Assembly (NCBI GenBank): GCA_963799105.1 | Contig: CAWCVR010000009.1 | Span: forward strand, 18,451-82,450 | Direction of reading: 5' to 3' | DNA length: 64,000 bases | DNA from: CAWCVR01 sp963799105 | Lineage (GTDB): Bacteria > Acidobacteriota > Terriglobia > Bryobacterales > Bryobacteraceae | Shown here: positions 7,374 to 15,739 of the stretch, in pieces | How the letters are laid out: every line of letters starts with the position of its first letter | Position numbering within the stretch: the first letter of the stretch is position 1 | Notes under the pieces: generated by a model | Told to the model about the DNA's origin: nothing | The model's database searches: none | The model's input: only the letters and a program-made list of their open reading frames with translations | Position numbers and translations under genes: made by a program

Positions 7374-9166
7374 AGAAAGCTGGCGCCGTGCTGCTGGCGT
7401 CGGAGGGCGCGCTGGCAGTGGCGGCCATGGCGGCCATGTCGCTGCTGCCGGTGGCGGAACTCCTGTCGCGGCAACTGGGACTGAGCGGAGTCCCGGGCTC
7501 GAGCGTCTTCGTGCAGCACCTGACGCTGTGGGTGGCGTTACTCGGCGCGGCGCTGGCCGCCGGGTCGGACCGCTTCCTGTCGGTTTCCGCCAACACCTTC
7601 CTGCCCGAGAAATGGCTGCCGCGGGTGAAGTTGCTGACCAGCTTCGTGACCGCCGCGGTGGCCTTGTGCCTGGCCTGGGCCAGCCTGCAATTCGTGCTGG
7701 AGACGCGCCAGGGCGGCGACATGCTGGCCATGGGAATCCCCAAGTGGGTGGCGCAGGCCGTCATGCCCGCCGGCTTCCTGCTGATTGCCGCGCGCGTGGT
7801 CTGGAGGGCGTCGGACATCGCCCGGTGGCGCGTGGTGGCGGCCCTCGGCCTGCTGGTTCCGGTGGCGCTGGCGCTTGGCCCGGCGCCCCAGGGCAACGCC
7901 TGGCTGTGGGCCGGGATCCCGCTGCTCGCGGCCTGTTCGCTGTTGGGGCTCCCGATTTTCGCCACGCTCGGCGGCATAGGCCTGCTGCTGTTCTGGAACG
8001 GCGGCATGCCGGTGGCGGGCGTGCCGGTGCAGACCTACAGCCTGGTGGCGTCGCCGGTGCTTCCATCCCTGCCGCTCTTCACCCTGGCGGGTTACCTGCT
8101 GGTGGAAGGCGGCGCCGCCGCGCGGCTGCTGCGCGTGTACTCGGCGCTGTTCGGCTGGCTTCCCGGAGGCCTGGCCATCACCACGGCCGTCGCCTGCGCC
8201 ATTTTCACGTTCGCCGGCTCGGGCCTGACCATCGTGTCGATGGGCGGCCTGCTGCTGCCCATGCTGCTCGAAGCGCGCTATCGCGAGCGGTTCTCGATCG
8301 GCCTGATCAACGCCTCGGGTTCGCTCGGCCTGCTCTTCCCGCCCAGCGTGCCGGTCATCCTCTACGGCATGTACGCCATGGTGCCCATCGACACGCTGTT
8401 TTACGCCGGGTTCGTTCCGGGATTGCTGATGGTCGCCATGGTGTGCGCCTGGGGCGTGTTCCGCGGCGTCCGCGACGGCGCGGCGCGCGCCCGCTTCTCG
8501 CTGGCCGAGGCGAGGGGCGCCATCTGGGACGCCAAGTGGGAACTGCTGCTCCCCATGATCGTCCTGGTGGGCATCTTCGGCGGATTCGGGACGCTGACGG
8601 AAGCCGGCGCCATCACCGTGGTCTACACCTTTTTGGTGGAGTGGATGGTGTCGCCCACGTTTTCGCCGCGCCGCTTCGCCAGCGTGGCCACCGAGTGCGT
8701 GACCGTGATCGGCGGCGTGCTTCTGATCGTCGGCGTGGCCGTGGGATTCACCAACTACCTGGTGATGGCGCACGTGCCGGAGCTAATGAAGCAATGGGCG
8801 CTGACCAACATCCACTCGAAGATCGTCTTCCTGCTGTTGCTGAACGTGGTGCTGCTGGTCAAGGGCTCGTTCATGGACGTGTTTTCGGCGATCATCGTAC
8901 TGGTCCCGCTGCTCAAGCCCATCGCCGATACTTTCGGCATCGACCCGGTGCAACTGGGAATCATCTTCCTGGCCAACGGGGAACTGGGTTACCTGACGCC
9001 GCCGGTCGGCATGAACCTGTGCTACGCCGCGTACCGGTTCAAGCGGCCCATGACCGAGGTGTATCGCGCCACCCTGCCGTTCTACGCGATCCTGCTGATC
9101 GGGGTGTTGCTGATCACTTACGTTCCGGCGCTGACCATGTGGCCGCTGAAGCTGTTCGGGGAGTAG
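7370..9166 (+). CDS. dctQM: Fused TRAP permease, DctQ-DctM in one chain
   Basis: ATG 7370 overlaps the dctP stop, giving 598 residues. Residues 1 to about 165 form a four-helix DctQ-like part and the rest (from about 175) a DctM part with roughly a dozen membrane segments. Motifs typical of the large subunit are visible: GSGLTIVSMGGLLLPMLL, NASGSLGLLFPPSVPVILYG and LGYLTPPVGMNLCYA. The complex imports an organic acid using the sodium or proton gradient. The fusion replaces the separate small and large membrane subunits. Longer upstream frames are shadows of dctP. Confidence 0.9.
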   Translation: MKKAGAVLLASEGALAVAAMAAMSLLPVAELLSRQLGLSGVPGSSVFVQHLTLWVALLGAALAAGSDRFLSVSANTFLPEKWLPRVKLLTSFVTAAVALCLAWASLQFVLETRQGGDMLAMGIPKWVAQAVMPAGFLLIAARVVWRASDIARWRVVAALGLLVPVALALGPAPQGNAWLWAGIPLLAACSLLGLPIFATLGGIGLLLFWNGGMPVAGVPVQTYSLVASPVLPSLPLFTLAGYLLVEGGAAARLLRVYSALFGWLPGGLAITTAVACAIFTFAGSGLTIVSMGGLLLPMLLEARYRERFSIGLINASGSLGLLFPPSVPVILYGMYAMVPIDTLFYAGFVPGLLMVAMVCAWGVFRGVRDGAARARFSLAEARGAIWDAKWELLLPMIVLVGIFGGFGTLTEAGAITVVYTFLVEWMVSPTFSPRRFASVATECVTVIGGVLLIVGVAVGFTNYLVMAHVPELMKQWALTNIHSKIVFLLLLNVVLLVKGSFMDVFSAIIVLVPLLKPIADTFGIDPVQLGIIFLANGELGYLTPPVGMNLCYAAYRFKRPMTEVYRATLPFYAILLIGVLLITYVPALTMWPLKLFGE

Positions 9167-9829
9167 CGGGGGGCGGGCGGAAGCCGCACAGAACCGCGAG
9201 TGGGGGCCGACCTTCGGCCGAAGCCGGTTCAGGTTCCCAGATCGCTTGCCTTCACTTCTGCGGTTTGGGCATACCGTCATCCTGCCACGATTCAGGTCAT
9301 CATCGTCGGCGAGCCGCTTGCGGGGACTGATACCGCGTCGGCAGTCGACGCACTCTTCCCAGACGGCCGTATCGGGCGAACCGGCCCGTACTCCCGCTTG
9401 CCTGGCGAATAGATCGGTTGACAAGGTGCGCATTGTTTGAACTGGTAGCGCGTCATGTTATCTTCGGGCTTCGATGGAGCCACCGACCTGCCCAAAGTGC
9501 GGCTCACAAAATGGTCGGTCTTTGCGGCTGCGCGCCGTCGGGCCACGATAAAGGAGTTTCAGGCTCAAAAACCTATTGAAGACTCCGGAGCAACAGAGGT
9601 TGGGAGGTAAAAGGGAGAAGCTCAATTCACTCGATCAACCAGGTTCCGTTCGTTATCCGACGCAATTCGGCTATTTCTCTTGGCGGTGATGTTTGCAGTG
9701 AAGGTTTCAGCAACCGCCGCGCGTGGGCGGACGGTGTTCGAGAATTCCGGGGATAGCGAGATACGGCCTGTCCCCGAAATACCAGAACAGCCGAGAATGT
9801 CTACGGCGATGAGGAGGGAGTATCCAAGG
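9167..9829. other. Gene-poor stretch after the TRAP operon
   Basis: I see no supported full gene. A 25-codon open frame from 9473 (MEPPTCPKCGSQNGRSLRLR) has a CPKCG knuckle and could be the relic of a zinc-ribbon transposase start, but nothing follows. The region then runs into the decayed ankyrin gene. Confidence 0.45.
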
Positions 9830-10390
9830 ATGTCCGCTTCCATCGTTCAATCGAGCAATTCACCATCAAGAACGAAAGAAATGGCAGCGCTGCTGGCCGG
9901 GCTCTTCTTGTGGACCGCTATCATTGTCTTTTTCTGGAACGATTGGCACCAGGAGGAAATGGCCGGCGCGTTCTGGAAAGCCGTAGAGGACGGCGATCTA
10001 GCCGCAGTTCAGACCTTTTTCCGGGATCATCCAACTTTTTACGGCTCTCCGCGAGAATTCGTGAAACCCTTGTTTTCATTGAGTTTCCGTGATGGGGCTG
10101 CTGGCGGTCGCCATGGCTCGGCGGCGTCGGAAGTGAGTCATCGCCCATGTTCGCTGGCATTTCGGCGCTGTTCGGCGGCGATCGCCGCCGCCAACTGAAA
10201 TCGTCCCCCTCCCTGCGTTCTGGGTTTTCCTCCATGCGGGCCGGTGGGCACGACGGGCCAACGTTCAGGCGTTGTACAACACCGCCATGCGCGGCCACGT
10301 TGGGCCGCTCAAACGGTACGGCCCCGCATGACCGGATTGCCAAACGCCCTGTCAGATCAACGACTTCGCCCATCATCAATTCTCTCCAGC
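9830..10390 (+). pseudogene. Decayed membrane-anchored ankyrin-repeat gene, cut short next to an IS remnant
   Basis: From ATG 9830 the frame gives a single membrane helix (AALLAGLFLWTAIIVFFW) and then GAFWKAVEDGDLAAVQTFF, the start of an ankyrin repeat. Coding sense then breaks: the frame loses the repeat pattern after about 10070 and stops at 10198. Another ankyrin-like piece (VQALYNTAMRGHVGPLKRY) appears in a different frame around 10263-10320. The simplest reading is an ankyrin protein that suffered frameshifts and was truncated near the IS junction at about 10558. An intact ankyrin lipoprotein gene occurs at 49320-50465. Confidence 0.5.
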
Positions 10391-10557
10391 ACTCTTCGGA
10401 TGCAAAAGCCGGACAACTCTAAGAGGCCGAGCCGTTCGGCACGCTTCGACTGTCGTGGCTTCGCGCCGGAGGGCCGCCCCCGCGCGCACCGATCCCAGGG
10501 AAGACGATACGCTCAAGTCTCCGCCAATTGGCATTTCTACGAACTCTCGCGGAGCCA

Positions 10558-12360
10558 AAAAGAGAATCTAGCCGGGGCTGGCGAAGCTGAGGCGACCAAC
10601 AAGAGCGAGCGCAGCGAAAGCGACAGCGCTGCGGTGATGGGGTATGCCACCACGCGATCCGCCGAACGGGTAGCGGCGGCGTTGGGAGGGCTGGCGCCGG
10701 TATCGGCGCCGATCCAGTTTGAAACCGCGTGCGACGTTCCCAAGGGTGGCGTGCCGCTGGCGCTGCCGGCACTGCTGGCAGCGGGGCTGTTGCGCCGCAC
10801 CGCGGCCCTGTACCAGATGCCCACAGGCTTCTACGGCATCGCCAGCATATTTCTGCTGTTGGCCCTGCAAGCGTTGGCGCGCATTAAATCGGTCGAACAG
10901 TTGCGCTATGTGGCGCCCGGTGAGTGGGGCAAACTGCTGGGGCTGGACCGTATTCCGGAAGTGCGGACCTTACGGCAGAAGTTGGAGATTTTGTGCCAGA
11001 AGGCGGGGCGCGCCATGCGCTGGAATACGGCACTGGCCAAGGAGTGGATCGCCGGACAACGCGAAAGCGAAATGATCTTCTATGCCGACGGCCACGTGCG
11101 GGTCTATCACGGAGACCTGACGCCGTTGCCGCATCACTACGTAGCGCGCGAGCGGCTGTGCCTGCGCGCCACCACGGATTACTGGATCAATGCCATGGAC
11201 GGGCAGCCCTTCGTGTTTGTGAACAAAGAGGTGGACCCCGGACTGTTGGCCACGCTGCGCAGCGATCTGGCGCCCTGGCTGGAAATCAATGCGCCCGCTT
11301 CCGGCGAACTACAACAGCGCATGCGCGACGATCCACGCCAACACCGGTTCACACTGGTGTTCGACCGCGAAGCTTATAGCCCGGAATTCTTCGCCGAAAT
11401 GAAAACCCGGCGCATCGCCATTCTGAGCTATCACAAATATCCGGGAGAAGACTGGCCGGTGGAGGAGTTCACCGATTGTAGTGTGCGGTTGGCGAGCGGC
11501 GAAGAGGTGACCATGAAACTCGCCGAGCGGGGTACAAGGCTGTCCAACCAGTTGTGGGTGCGCGAAGTGCGCAAGCTGTCCGAGGGCGGCCACCAAACCT
11601 CCATTCTGACCACCAACCACCAAGCCGATTACACCCTCTTGGCGGTCTCCATGTTTGCCCGATGGTCCCAGGAGAACTTTTACAAATACATGCGGCAGCA
11701 CTATGGTTTGGACCGCCTCGCCGAGTATGGAACCGAACCGGTTCCCGCCCCCATCCAGACCGTCAATCCGGCTTGGCGCAGGCTCGATGCCCAGATCCGC
11801 GCCCATGGCGAAAAACAGCGGCGGCAACTGGCGCTGTTTGGCGCCGTGGGCCTGTCAGAACTGGCCGGGAAAGAAGTGGATGGGTATCAACAGAAAAAGG
11901 GACAACTACAGGAGGCCATCGAGGACCTGGATCGCCAGATCCAGCAACTCAAAGCGCAGCGCAAGCAGACGCCGCATCACATCGCCGTCAAGGATCTGCC
12001 GGAATCGGATCGCTTCAGCCGCCTGCTCACCGAGCGGAAGCACTTCATCGACACCATCATACTCATCGCCTACCGGGCCGAAACCAGTATGGCCTCGCTA
12101 CTCCGCGACAAGCTCACCCGGGCCGACGATGCGCGCACCCTGCTGCGCCAGATCTACGACACCGAGGTCGATCTGATTCCAGATCTCGAGAACCAAACCT
12201 TGACGGTGCGACTGCATCATCTCACGCAGGCCGCCCACGACGAGACGGTCCGCTATCTATGCGATCAACTCAACGCCACCGCCACCATCTTCCCCGATAC
12301 GGATCTCAGGCTGGTCTACCAGTTGGGGGCAGCGCAAATTCCTTGAGATCGGGAGTTCCG
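10558..12360 (+). mobile_element. IS copy 1: 5'-truncated insertion sequence
   Basis: This segment matches IS copy 2 (58411-59777) from about the AGAGAATCTAGCCGGGG junction to the right terminal repeat at 12345-12360 (GAGATCGGGAGTTCCG). The left terminal repeat and the first open frame seen in copy 2 are missing; sequence left of 10558 is unrelated. It carries the complete DDE part of the transposase that copy 2 has lost. The four bases after the repeat (ACCT) are the same in both copies. Confidence 0.75.
10637..12346 (+). CDS. DDE transposase (second open frame of a two-frame IS), missing its N-terminal HTH partner
   Basis: From ATG 10637 the frame encodes 569 residues, and the frame stays open upstream to 10244 through non-IS sequence. 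A DDE triad can be proposed: Asp in FYADGHVRVYHG, Asp in TLVFDREAYSPEFF and Glu in ARWSQENFYKYMRQHYG. A long coiled coil follows (QLQEAIEDLDRQIQQLKAQR). This belongs to a group of large putative transposases normally preceded by an HTH segment with a 'PVFxHAxxDxAxFRLFTSQ' sequence, which copy 2 still has. Without that part this copy is probably inactive, though it could still supply the catalytic half in trans. The stop codon lies inside the right terminal repeat. Confidence 0.75.
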   Translation: MGYATTRSAERVAAALGGLAPVSAPIQFETACDVPKGGVPLALPALLAAGLLRRTAALYQMPTGFYGIASIFLLLALQALARIKSVEQLRYVAPGEWGKLLGLDRIPEVRTLRQKLEILCQKAGRAMRWNTALAKEWIAGQRESEMIFYADGHVRVYHGDLTPLPHHYVARERLCLRATTDYWINAMDGQPFVFVNKEVDPGLLATLRSDLAPWLEINAPASGELQQRMRDDPRQHRFTLVFDREAYSPEFFAEMKTRRIAILSYHKYPGEDWPVEEFTDCSVRLASGEEVTMKLAERGTRLSNQLWVREVRKLSEGGHQTSILTTNHQADYTLLAVSMFARWSQENFYKYMRQHYGLDRLAEYGTEPVPAPIQTVNPAWRRLDAQIRAHGEKQRRQLALFGAVGLSELAGKEVDGYQQKKGQLQEAIEDLDRQIQQLKAQRKQTPHHIAVKDLPESDRFSRLLTERKHFIDTIILIAYRAETSMASLLRDKLTRADDARTLLRQIYDTEVDLIPDLENQTLTVRLHHLTQAAHDETVRYLCDQLNATATIFPDTDLRLVYQLGAAQIP

Positions 12361-12440
12361 ACCTTGCCGTCGTGGCACTCGCGAGGCGATGCCTCGGGCG
12401 TGTGGATGTGCTCAGGTCGATGCCGCGAAACGAACGAAGT

Positions 12441-14234
12441 CTACTCTCGAAGCGCAAGGGCCGGCTTTCCGCTGAGGCGCTCCGCGAGGTGTTCTCCCAA
12501 TCGGTCGGCGAAGCTTCCGGTTTGGTCGATCGTGGTATTGAAGAGCACCACCACCAGGTAGTCTTCCCGCGGATTGAAGAGCGAATAACTGCTGTATCCG
12601 CCCGTCCCCCCGTTGTGCCAGAACGCGCCTGTCTTGGTGTCGAAGAGCCAGGCCAACCCGACCTTCATTCCAGGGAGCGCGTCGCCTCGCAGTTGGTGGC
12701 ACATTGCGAGCGCGCCGGCGAGCGTTTCCGAAGGCGACGCGGGCGCAGCGGGAGCCGGCGCGTGCGGGATGCGATCGGGATGCAGTTGCGCCTCCAGGTA
12801 AGTCAGCATGTCGGCGGCGGTGGACCGGATCGCGCCGGCGCCGGCGAGTGCGTCCAAACGCCAGGCGTGGGCGGGTTTGTGGAGTGCAGTGTAGCCTTGC
12901 GCGAAACGCTTTTCCTGTTCCGGCGAAAGCTTCACCACTGTGTCCTTCAGCCCCAGAGGTCCGGTGACTTGCGCCGCCAGCAAATCCGGATAGGCCAGCG
13001 CCGTGCGGTCGGCGAGCGCCTGGCCCAGCAGACCCAACCCCAGATTGCTGTAATTGAACCGAGCGTCCGCCGGCTTGCTGACGCCGTGTTTGGCGAGGAA
13101 TTCGTACAGGTTCGCCGGGCCGTAATCGGCGTAAGGATCCTGCGGGTCGGCGGGATGAAAATTGTCGGGCATGCGGGGCAGGCCGGAACTCTGCGTGGCC
13201 AGATCCAGCAGAGTGATCTCCGCCCCCTCGGGTTTTGCCACGGTCCCGGGAGGCAATAACTCCCGCACCGGCTCGTCCAGCCTAACTTTGTGCTGCGCCA
13301 CCAATTGCGCCAGGATGAGAACGGTGAAGGTCTTGGAGATCGAGCCAATCTCGAAGATCGAATCTTCCTTTACCGGGCCGTACGCAAAAATCCGCCGGGT
13401 TCCGCGCTGCTCGACGCCAATCACCACGCCCCCGTTCGTAGAGGGCGCCAGTGCGCCGTCTTTCAGCGCCGCGGCCAGATCGCGATCGAGGACCGCTTTT
13501 AGATCGGCCACGGGTGCCGGAGGCAAGGCCGCGTCATATTTGGGCGGCTCCGGCGGCTTCGGTGCAATCGCGGCCGTCTGGCGGGTCAACCGCAGCGGGA
13601 ATTCCGGCCCTTGCGACCACACCCCGTCCAGCTCGGTTCCGTTCTGCGCCAGCGTCCCCGTCCAGTGGCCTTTCACCGCCGGAACGCCGAACGAAAAATG
13701 GCCGCCGTTGAGCTGCACGTTGTCGCAAGAAAGCCCCATCACCCCTTGGTCCAGGCTGTCAAACGAGCAATACTCCTTCGCGGCGCTGTCGCTCTTCACC
13801 TGAACCTGTATGCGTAGTTTGGCGCCGCCCGCCTCCAGCGTTCCCAGCCAGATTCCATCCACGCGCGATGGCTTTTCAGCGGCCGCGAATGGCTCATCGC
13901 GACGAAACACGAGCGGCATTTCCGAGCCCTGCGACCAGCTTCCGTCGAGCGCGGCTCCATCGGCGGAAACCGTGCCGTGCCAGCGGCCGCCGACGCTCGG
14001 AACGTCAAAGGACAGCGCACCCTCCGCCAGGCGGAAGTTGGCGCACGGCAGACCGTTGGCGCCCTGATCCACGCTGTCCAGCGTTCCCTCGGCCGCTCCG
14101 CTGGCACCTGCCTTCAGGTGCAGCTTGAGATGAAGCGGGCCAAGCATGCCCGAATAGTCGCCGCCAATCTTCGGCGTCTGCGCCACGGCCGCGCCGATGG
14201 ACACAAGTATAGTCAACCAATGAAAACCCGTCAT
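12441..14234 (-). CDS. Secreted class C beta-lactamase-like serine hydrolase with duplicated N-terminal domain
   Basis: Start ATG 14234 has a good Shine-Dalgarno (GGAGGCGG) and a signal peptide (MTGFHWLTILVSIGAAVAQ). Residues about 25-110 and 120-205 are two copies of a small beta-rich domain; both contain D-S-x-DQG, G-x-W-x-GT-x-x-x-x-G and a Trp-Ser-Gln-Gly end (WSQGSEMPL, WSQGPEFPL). A class C/PBP4-like hydrolase follows: SxxK as SISK near residue 297, YxN as YSNLG near 395, and HNGGTGG near 538 replacing the KTG box. Such enzymes include esterases, D-aminopeptidases and beta-lactamases, so resistance should not be assumed. It lies downstream of the membrane-protein gene on the same strand. 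Confidence 0.85.
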   Translation of the reverse strand: MTGFHWLTILVSIGAAVAQTPKIGGDYSGMLGPLHLKLHLKAGASGAAEGTLDSVDQGANGLPCANFRLAEGALSFDVPSVGGRWHGTVSADGAALDGSWSQGSEMPLVFRRDEPFAAAEKPSRVDGIWLGTLEAGGAKLRIQVQVKSDSAAKEYCSFDSLDQGVMGLSCDNVQLNGGHFSFGVPAVKGHWTGTLAQNGTELDGVWSQGPEFPLRLTRQTAAIAPKPPEPPKYDAALPPAPVADLKAVLDRDLAAALKDGALAPSTNGGVVIGVEQRGTRRIFAYGPVKEDSIFEIGSISKTFTVLILAQLVAQHKVRLDEPVRELLPPGTVAKPEGAEITLLDLATQSSGLPRMPDNFHPADPQDPYADYGPANLYEFLAKHGVSKPADARFNYSNLGLGLLGQALADRTALAYPDLLAAQVTGPLGLKDTVVKLSPEQEKRFAQGYTALHKPAHAWRLDALAGAGAIRSTAADMLTYLEAQLHPDRIPHAPAPAAPASPSETLAGALAMCHQLRGDALPGMKVGLAWLFDTKTGAFWHNGGTGGYSSYSLFNPREDYLVVVLFNTTIDQTGSFADRLGEHLAERLSGKPALALRE

Positions 14235-14259
14235 GGAACCGCCTCCATAATCCTTAGTT

Positions 14260-14277
14260 AGTAACCTCTCAGTTACT
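14260..14277. promoter_or_regulatory. Perfect 6-6-6 inverted repeat upstream of the beta-lactamase-like gene
   Basis: AGTAAC, six bases, GTTACT, about 26 bp upstream of the start at 14234 and overlapping the stop codon of the preceding gene. It has the size of a dimeric repressor site, but no regulator gene adjoins, and an 18-bp palindrome can arise by chance. Confidence 0.25.
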
Positions 14278-14997
14278 CTTCGTGACCGCATCGAGCGCAT
14301 CGATCCGGCCCTGAGACTTCCGCGCCACACGGAGATTCAACGGAACGGCGATTACGAGAAGTATCAAAAATGCTGCGAGCTCCAACCGAATAAACGGAGC
14401 TATGTTTGGGTAGGCCTGGGCAAAACCCACCCAACAAATCACCGGACCTGGAAGAACAATCAGCACCCGCGACCGAAGCCATCCTCCTCGATGAAAGTCG
14501 CGCTGCCGCTCCAGTTCGGCCCGGTAGAATCGAACGCACCCGGTCTCGCCCATCTCAAGCATCGCTCGTGCCGGCCGCATTCGCAACTGAACGACCAAGT
14601 ACGCGGCACCCGCAACCGTCAGGGCCGACCCAATGCGTTGCAAAGTACCGTGAAAGGCGAAGGAAGAAACCACAGATGCCGCGATCGCAATCCAGGCGGC
14701 GCCTCCCCCAACGATGGACCGCCTGCGCGGCCCTTTTCGCAGCTTTTCCGTCTCTTGCCGAAGCTGGTGCGGCGAAATCCGAAGCGGATTCGCACTCAGT
14801 TCCTTCCAAAGAGTTTTCAGGTCGTCGGGCAGGTAGTCACCTGGCATCGCGGTCTCCGGCAGCAGGATGGCCTCCAGCATCAGGTCATGCTCCCAGCTAT
14901 CACCGAAGTCATATAGATATTCGAACTGAGCCGGGCGAAGTCCGGAGTTCCGGGCCTCGTCGAGAACCCGAGAGGCAGGTGCGACGAACAACTGCAT
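14269..14997 (-). CDS. Membrane protein of unknown function fused to a pRiA4b ORF-3-like fragment
   Basis: The 242-residue frame has two unlike parts. Residues 1-50 (including FEYLYDFGDSWEHDLMLEAI) match the end of the plasmid pRiA4b ORF-3-like domain, whose first half is missing. From Met51 (ATG 14847, with a GGAG six bases upstream) comes an acidobacterial-style membrane protein: LPDDLKTLWKE, a basic helix, two hydrophobic helices, a conserved-looking FYRAELERQRDFHRGGWL segment and two more helices. The second part alone (14269-14847, 192 residues) is probably the native gene, of a kind often found after ECF sigma genes, and the first part a truncated neighbour joined in frame. I keep the long frame here and flag both starts. 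Confidence 0.6.
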   Translation of the reverse strand: MQLFVAPASRVLDEARNSGLRPAQFEYLYDFGDSWEHDLMLEAILLPETAMPGDYLPDDLKTLWKELSANPLRISPHQLRQETEKLRKGPRRRSIVGGGAAWIAIAASVVSSFAFHGTLQRIGSALTVAGAAYLVVQLRMRPARAMLEMGETGCVRFYRAELERQRDFHRGGWLRSRVLIVLPGPVICWVGFAQAYPNIAPFIRLELAAFLILLVIAVPLNLRVARKSQGRIDALDAVTKSN

Positions 14998-15048
14998 GAG
15001 ATGCGAAACCAGTGCTCTACCATTACAGAAGCGGTGACGGCGCTGCCG

Positions 15049-15708
15049 CTACTTTGGTTGCGATGGCTGCCGGCGCGCCCGCCGCCGTGCCAGGATCAGC
15101 ATCAACCCAAAGCCTGCCGATGCCCAAACACCTGGCTCCGGCGCAACATCCGCAATTGTGGTTACAGGAGCGCCGCCACTGTTATTCGATGGAAACACTT
15201 GAGGTGTGAGGGTGCCGTCCAGATTCAATTCCACCGTAGCGGCGAATCCATCTTGATCGTTAGTGAGAATGTTATTCTGATTGCTGTCGAGCAGACCCAG
15301 GCCGAAACTGGTTCCGTAGGTCAACGTACCGTTCGGGGCCGTAATCGCGGGGCCGCCCACATCCAGCGTAAAGGAGAACGTTTGGCCATAATTGAACGGT
15401 TGATAGTAGTCGTTGTACCCGGTGCTGTTGTCGATCTTGACGATCCCGGGCAGCGATCCACCCACGTTTGGTCCCGAAACCTGCGCCGTCCCGTTCAGCG
15501 AGCCATCGGAGCTGAAATTCTCAATCTGTACGAATGCGGCCTGGGAGTCTGCTCCCGGCCCGAACTGAAAGTCCAGAAACCCGGAACTGCCGGTCACCGC
15601 GCCCGTGGATACTGTGAACGACAAATACGTATCTGCGCGACCGCCCTTGGCACTCAGGAAGAGTGCCGCTGCTACTAGAATTGCATTCCCGTGCCTCATT
15701 AGACGCAT
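15049..15708 (-). CDS. Secreted PEP-CTERM-like protein
   Basis: About 219 residues from ATG 15708, with a GGA-containing ribosome site a few bases upstream. An N-terminal signal peptide (RHGNAILVAAALFLSAKGGR) is followed by a Gly/Asn/Thr/Ser-rich beta region, and the C-terminus reads PEPGVWASAGFGLMLILARR plus basic residues. This is the PEP-CTERM pattern: a Pro-Glu-Pro signal, a hydrophobic helix and an Arg cluster, recognised by exosortases that anchor or export such proteins with exopolysaccharide. No exosortase gene is in the window. The next gene upstream on this strand is also secreted, with 31 bp between them, so they may form a transcription unit. Confidence 0.75.
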   Translation of the reverse strand: MRLMRHGNAILVAAALFLSAKGGRADTYLSFTVSTGAVTGSSGFLDFQFGPGADSQAAFVQIENFSSDGSLNGTAQVSGPNVGGSLPGIVKIDNSTGYNDYYQPFNYGQTFSFTLDVGGPAITAPNGTLTYGTSFGLGLLDSNQNNILTNDQDGFAATVELNLDGTLTPQVFPSNNSGGAPVTTIADVAPEPGVWASAGFGLMLILARRRARRQPSQPK

Positions 15709-15739
15709 GGAACGTCCTTTAACGATTACTCTTGCTACC

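Noticed and set aside
10147..10422. Open frame of 91 codons between the ankyrin remnant and the IS
   Set aside because: No ribosome site or family; part of it is ankyrin-like only in another frame, so it is covered by the pseudogene call.
14996..15025. tRNA-like string on the minus strand (TGGTAGAGCACTGGTTTCGCA)
   Set aside because: It resembles a D-arm and start of an anticodon stem, but no matching anticodon stem, T-arm or acceptor stem can be folded around it.
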